Notes under the pieces: generated by a model | Databases searched by the model: none | What the model was told of the DNA's origin: nothing | Seen by the model: the letters and a program-made list of their open reading frames with translations, nothing else | Shown here: one piece after another, positions 60,019 through 64,000 of the stretch | Position numbering within the stretch: the stretch's first letter is position 1 | How the letters are laid out: the number at the start of each line of letters is the position of its first letter | Made by a program: the position numbers and the translations under genes | NCBI RefSeq assembly: GCF_013141765.1 | Contig: NZ_WHOD01000101.1 | Coordinates: forward strand, 1-64,000 | Length of the DNA: 64,000 nucleotides | DNA from: Paenibacillus foliorum | GTDB lineage: Bacteria; Bacillota; Bacilli; Paenibacillales; NBRC-103111 | Reading direction: 5' to 3'

Positions 60019-60915
60019 CTAACCCCGCTTCTTCAACCGCGGACGAATATACCGAATGCTTAACAGCAAAGCACCAATAGCCAATACCGCATATACAATA
60101 ACAAATTCCTGCCACAGCTCAATAGGTGGAGGTGTCGGCGTACCGCTAGGCGTCATTCTATTGCCGAACGCTTCACGGTTGAGGCTCGGTTCGAAAATAC
60201 TGAGCAGCGCAGCAACCGGATTAAGGCCGAGCACATAACCAACCCAACCATAGGATTGGGGATTTGCCCCTTGGTTGTACTGACGGAGCACACCTTGCAA
60301 AAAGATAAACAAAAGCCCCGTTCCAGCAAACACAGCCAGAGTAAAGCCGTAGGTCACGACAACGGAGATCATCGTCCGCTTGAATATCGTTGAAAACAGC
60401 ACTCCAAACGCACCCAATACGAACATTGCAAAAATATAAAATAAGAACACTAACGACAGCTGCTTAGGCGAGATCCCTCCGAATAGAAACACGATACTGT
60501 ACACCGGAAGCGTAGCGATAATAACCAACAGCATAAAGCTTAATGACGAAACCAGCTTGCTCAAAATAATCGTTGTCGAGCTCTGCTGTGTCGTCAGCAA
60601 AATGTTGAGCGTCTGCTTCTCCCGCTCCCCACTGATGACACCAGCAGTCAATCCGGGCGTCATGAAAGCAACCAGCACCAGCTGGGCAACGCTTAGGAAA
60701 TAAAACAGATCCCGGCTTTCCTGAGGCCGAAAGCTCGCCATTCCGCCGCGAATTCCGCCTGTATTTAAGTATATGAAGCCCATCGCAAGCAGCCCAATAG
60801 CAAGTAAATAAAACAACAGCGACAGAGACGAGCGAGCCGTCCGCATGCGCAGCCGAAACTCTTTGTCCAGCACAGGATTAATTAATGTTTGGCGCCAACC
60901 GAGCCCATTCCTCAC
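60019..60915 (-). CDS. ABC-2 type transporter permease
   Basis: The 298-residue protein has six membrane segments and the pattern of ABC-2 exporter permeases: NPVLDKEFRLRMRTARSSLSLLFYLLAIGLLAMGFIYLN, then TPGLTAGVISGEREKQTLNILLTTQQS with the SGEREKQTLNIL coupling motif (about residues 92-103), and a last helix before RYIRPRLKKRG. GTG start overlaps the ATPase stop (GTGA) with GGGAGG 8 bases upstream. Pairs with the next feature. Confidence 0.9.
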   Translation of the reverse strand: MRNGLGWRQTLINPVLDKEFRLRMRTARSSLSLLFYLLAIGLLAMGFIYLNTGGIRGGMASFRPQESRDLFYFLSVAQLVLVAFMTPGLTAGVISGEREKQTLNILLTTQQSSTTIILSKLVSSLSFMLLVIIATLPVYSIVFLFGGISPKQLSLVFLFYIFAMFVLGAFGVLFSTIFKRTMISVVVTYGFTLAVFAGTGLLFIFLQGVLRQYNQGANPQSYGWVGYVLGLNPVAALLSIFEPSLNREAFGNRMTPSGTPTPPPIELWQEFVIVYAVLAIGALLLSIRYIRPRLKKRG

Positions 60916-61991
60916 AGCGCATCGCCTCCCTTCGTAATCTCCAAGAACACATCCTCCAGATTCGTTTGCGCTTCACTATAGGTAATAATGCGATAGCCCT
61001 TGCCGATCAACTCCAGCAGCAGGCTGGATTGATCCTCATCCTGTCCTCCGAAATGCACATGAATGCCCTGCTCATCATGCAGCACCATAGAAACATGCGG
61101 CTGATCCTGCAGAAATGCCGCCGCCTCCTGCTCCCGCTCCAACATACGAATGTGCAGTACACGTTTGACCCTCATCCGGTTTTGGATATCCTGCACCTTG
61201 CCTTTGGCAATAAGCTGCCCATGCTCGATGACGCCGATTTCATCCACCATTTCCGCCAGCTCCGGCAAAATATGCGAGGAGATGAGAATGGTTTTACCCA
61301 TCGACTTAAGCTCCTTCAGAATTTCGCGCATTTCAATCCGCGCTCTCGGATCGAGCCCTGACGCCGGCTCATCCAGAATGAGCAGCTCCGGATCATGCAC
61401 CAAGCAGCGCGCCAAGCATAGACGCTGCTTCATTCCCCTCGATAAAGAATCGACATAGAACTCGGCTTTATCCGTTAAATTAACCAGCTCCAGCAGCTGA
61501 GGGATGAGCTGCTCCCGCTCTACTCGTGGAATTCCGTAGCTGGCACCATAGAAATGAAGATACTCGGTTGTTTTGAATTGGTCATACACACCGAAGAAAT
61601 CCGGCATATAGCCGATCAGCTTGCGCACTTCCTTCGGATGCTCCGTTACTTCGAAGCCGCCAACCTTGGCCGAGCCCGAGGTGGGTGCGAGCAACGTCGC
61701 GAGTATAGACATCGTCGTTGACTTACCAGCGCCGTTAGGCCCGACAAATCCGAATACGGAGCCTTTGGCAATTTCCATGCTCATTGATTTCAACGCAGTA
61801 AAGCTGCCGTACGTTTTTGTCAAATCCTTAATTTCAATCATTGGCTTAGGCAAGCTCTCACTATCACTCACCGGAATCGTTATCTCAGGGCCTACACTCA
61901 CAGGTGTACGAAACTCCCCATTATCGCTAATAGGCTCAACCACTTCTGTACTCCCTATCTTCGGTTTGTTCACTTCCTGACCATCACTCAT
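60912..61991 (-). CDS. ABC transporter ATPase with N-terminal extension
   Basis: The 359-residue ATPase has Walker A GPNGAGKS (residues 84-91), signature LSRGMKQRL, Walker B LLILDEPASGLDP and the H-loop ISSHIL. It resembles GldA/CcmA/NatA-type exporter ATPases. An unusual acidic, Pro/Ser-rich extension of about 50 residues precedes the first strand (IEIKDLTKTYGSF). The C-terminal 100 residues form the extra domain seen in such exporters. Its ATG overlaps the stop of the upstream gene by 4 bases. Confidence 0.93.
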   Translation of the reverse strand: MSDGQEVNKPKIGSTEVVEPISDNGEFRTPVSVGPEITIPVSDSESLPKPMIEIKDLTKTYGSFTALKSMSMEIAKGSVFGFVGPNGAGKSTTMSILATLLAPTSGSAKVGGFEVTEHPKEVRKLIGYMPDFFGVYDQFKTTEYLHFYGASYGIPRVEREQLIPQLLELVNLTDKAEFYVDSLSRGMKQRLCLARCLVHDPELLILDEPASGLDPRARIEMREILKELKSMGKTILISSHILPELAEMVDEIGVIEHGQLIAKGKVQDIQNRMRVKRVLHIRMLEREQEAAAFLQDQPHVSMVLHDEQGIHVHFGGQDEDQSSLLLELIGKGYRIITYSEAQTNLEDVFLEITKGGDAL

Positions 61992-64000
61992 CGGCGCACC
62001 GTCCCTTCCAAGGCTACCTCAGGGAACTGGAAGCCGAACTGTTGTGTAGCCGTAGCCTTCATTCGTATCGTCGTCCCTCCGTCTAGGATATAGGCTGACA
62101 GATTATCCTTTTTCTCAACAGGGACGCGAAGGTCAATCGGTTCCCAATCCTGCTTCTCCCCGTTCCACAGCTCTAAGATCAGAAACTGCGGAATGCCTGC
62201 TCCGCCTGGCATACGCAAATCCAGCTTCGTATAGGATGCACCCTGAATCCTCGGAAGTGCGTATTCAAACGTCACAGAACCATTGCCGATCACTACCGTG
62301 CCATTAGGCTCCATGAACAATTGATTCGTATTGTTATTAACAATAACAGGGGTTATATACCCCGCAGGAATCGATATCTTATCCCCTTGAACGACTTGGA
62401 AATCGACCGCCTGCACCCACAGGTTCAACTGATCGGTATTAGCATCCTTGCCATTAACCTTGAATAACGATTGCTTATCCTTACTCCAGCCGATGACCAC
62501 CGGTTTCCCCTGATTCATCCCTTTGCTGCTATTGTTCATATATGAATTGATCATTTGGCGTTCACGTTCATGGTTATCCATGTTTCCATTTCCATTTCGA
62601 TACACCATGCCGCCGTTCATCCCGTTTGGATTAGAAAACAGCAGGTAGCCAAAATCAAAATTGCCATTATTAACATTTGTAGGAGACGTTAACGCCACCG
62701 GCTTTTTCTCGCCAACCTTTAATTCACCTACACTATATACGCTCCTATTGATGATAATATTAACATCGTTCAGGTCGCTTTTCGTTGCATTGGCGATTTC
62801 ACCCTTAAGTCCGTTGGAATCTAACGTTAGATTCACATCGAACTTACCCAGCTGCTCGATTTCATCGTTTTGAATCCATGCTTTACGCACAGACCAGTAT
62901 GGTACATCCGACCACCCAATTCGCGTTTTTTCCGCATCCAGACGAATATGTTGATCGGAAATCCCTGTCAGCTGACCGTTTGAACCGAAGCCTTGATTCG
63001 TGTTAGCTAAAACGGTATGCGCTGCCTTAGGAACCTCAAGCTCATAGCTCCCACCCCGAGGAACAAAGACAGCTGTAGCACTTGTTCTCTGCCCTTGGCC
63101 ACTGCCGTTAAGCTCTAAGGTATTGAGGGTATGTATCAAGGTAGAGCTTTTATCCGAGGATCCGATCATAAAAATAACGGCACTCGATAGTATAGAAAAG
63201 GCTGGAATAATGATCCAAGCCCACTCTCTTTTATCCACCTTTTTCAGCAGCAGGTATAGAAACGGAGCCACAAGAACGACATAAATTAGAAACACGATCA
63301 ACAGCATGAAGAAGGAAGGTGACACTAATGAAGGGAAAAAATCGAGCGCATACTGCACTTCACTAAATTGATTCATGAAGGAATAGCCCGGTCTTCCGCG
63401 TTTCATATTTGTAGGCCCTGAATGACCTTGGATCACCTTCTCCCACAGCTCAGGACTTCCGTTCCATGAAGCTACCGGATTGAGCGCAAGATCATAGGCC
63501 ACATACCATACTTCTCCGCTACCCGTGCTTTTTTTGACAAAAAGAGGCTGCTGCTTCTCTTGGGTTATGACCTCACCCGCTCTCAGCGCTGATGTCGAAA
63601 CCGTAAAAGGCTCGCTAAGCTTAAGCTCTTTACCCGACGCTTGCTCAAGTGATGATAGACTCGGTACAGAAGCTGTCCCTGTATAGGTCACGGGAGACAG
63701 ACCCTCGAAAGCTTTAGCCGTCTTCGGATACCCCGCTCCCCCAGCTAAAACCAGTGTACCTCCACGATTTACCCAAGACGTGATTGCTTTAACTTGATCT
63801 TCCTTCAATTGATCGGAGGCAAAATCATTCAGAGCAAGTACATCGAGACCATCGAGCATGACCGATTCGCCAGGAAGCTGCTCCGGTTTCAAGTGGATGA
63901 CGCTGACCGGGATATTTTTCGACTGCAGCAGTGATAAGAAGTTTAGCGTATCCGGATCCCGAGCCAGCACCCCCACTTGAACCGACTGGGTCGGAGTTGC
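61988..64000 (-). CDS. Large membrane protein of the ABC/MoxR operon (5' end beyond right edge)
   Basis: The frame is open to the right edge and reads ATPTQSVQVGVLARDPDTLN before the first convenient start, so the protein is cut and the GTG near 63976 is not the true start. Visible parts are an amidotransferase-like fold (VMLDGLDVLALNDFASDQL...AITSWVNRGGTLVLAGGAGYPKT), a pair of membrane helices (FFMLLIVFLIYVVLVAPFLYLLL and AWIIIPAFSILSSAVIFMIG), and a C-terminal beta-rich region. This architecture resembles proteins found with GldA/GldF-like exporters. It overlaps the ATPase gene by 4 bases. Confidence 0.8.
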   Translation of the reverse strand, partial: ATPTQSVQVGVLARDPDTLNFLSLLQSKNIPVSVIHLKPEQLPGESVMLDGLDVLALNDFASDQLKEDQVKAITSWVNRGGTLVLAGGAGYPKTAKAFEGLSPVTYTGTASVPSLSSLEQASGKELKLSEPFTVSTSALRAGEVITQEKQQPLFVKKSTGSGEVWYVAYDLALNPVASWNGSPELWEKVIQGHSGPTNMKRGRPGYSFMNQFSEVQYALDFFPSLVSPSFFMLLIVFLIYVVLVAPFLYLLLKKVDKREWAWIIIPAFSILSSAVIFMIGSSDKSSTLIHTLNTLELNGSGQGQRTSATAVFVPRGGSYELEVPKAAHTVLANTNQGFGSNGQLTGISDQHIRLDAEKTRIGWSDVPYWSVRKAWIQNDEIEQLGKFDVNLTLDSNGLKGEIANATKSDLNDVNIIINRSVYSVGELKVGEKKPVALTSPTNVNNGNFDFGYLLFSNPNGMNGGMVYRNGNGNMDNHERERQMINSYMNNSSKGMNQGKPVVIGWSKDKQSLFKVNGKDANTDQLNLWVQAVDFQVVQGDKISIPAGYITPVIVNNNTNQLFMEPNGTVVIGNGSVTFEYALPRIQGASYTKLDLRMPGGAGIPQFLILELWNGEKQDWEPIDLRVPVEKKDNLSAYILDGGTTIRMKATATQQFGFQFPEVALEGTVRR

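Overview
The window looks like chromosome of a spore-forming member of the Firmicutes, most likely Paenibacillus or a close relative (inference). Supporting signs are sugar ABC importers without their own ATPase, a CotF-type coat protein, a YheC/YheD spore-coat ATP-grasp protein, a collagen-like surface protein, S-layer homology (SLH) domains, AGGAGG-type ribosome sites, a perfect CcpA cre site and a Bacillus-style PhoP box. No rRNA, tRNA, CRISPR array, prophage or intact insertion sequence was seen.

1-2.2 kb: a collagen-like gene running off the left edge (minus strand) is divergent from a YheC/YheD gene. 2.2-11 kb: a catabolic operon on the minus strand carries a Gfo/Idh/MocA dehydrogenase, two LplB/LplC-type permeases, a lipoprotein binding protein, a cupin, a sugar-phosphate isomerase-like protein, and two genes matching the two halves of plant Tm-1. 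It lies downstream of a separately terminated XRE-cupin regulator, and a cre site sits before its first gene. 11-15.5 kb: housekeeping enzymes (two Nudix, MBL-fold, YqeK-like HD, histidine phosphatase, GNAT). 15.6-19.1 kb: a ugpA-ugpE-ugpB-like importer behind a probable PhoP-controlled promoter. 19.3-24 kb: a DIP1984-like protein, an XRE regulator coupled to a peptide deformylase, a 57-residue ORF, and a MalT-like LuxR regulator.

24-37.2 kb is the most striking part. An accessory SecA (SecA2) gene is followed by a 2977-residue secreted modular repeat protein and then an SLH-domain protein. This looks like a dedicated export and display system for a giant cell-surface fibre or layer.

37.5-50.2 kb: mixed metabolic, phosphatase, acetyltransferase, regulator, transporter and coat genes, with a broken YdaT-like gene and several strong hairpin terminators. 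The GNAT gene at 39.1-39.6 kb appears to use an ATT start.

50.3-64 kb (all minus strand): MoxR ATPase, DUF58 protein and two large VWA membrane proteins, preceded by a coiled-coil membrane protein and, further upstream, by an ABC ATPase, an ABC permease and a large membrane protein cut by the right edge. Between the ABC part and the coiled-coil gene lie a 22-base tandem repeat and one copy of a dispersed intergenic repeat whose other copy is at 45.6 kb.
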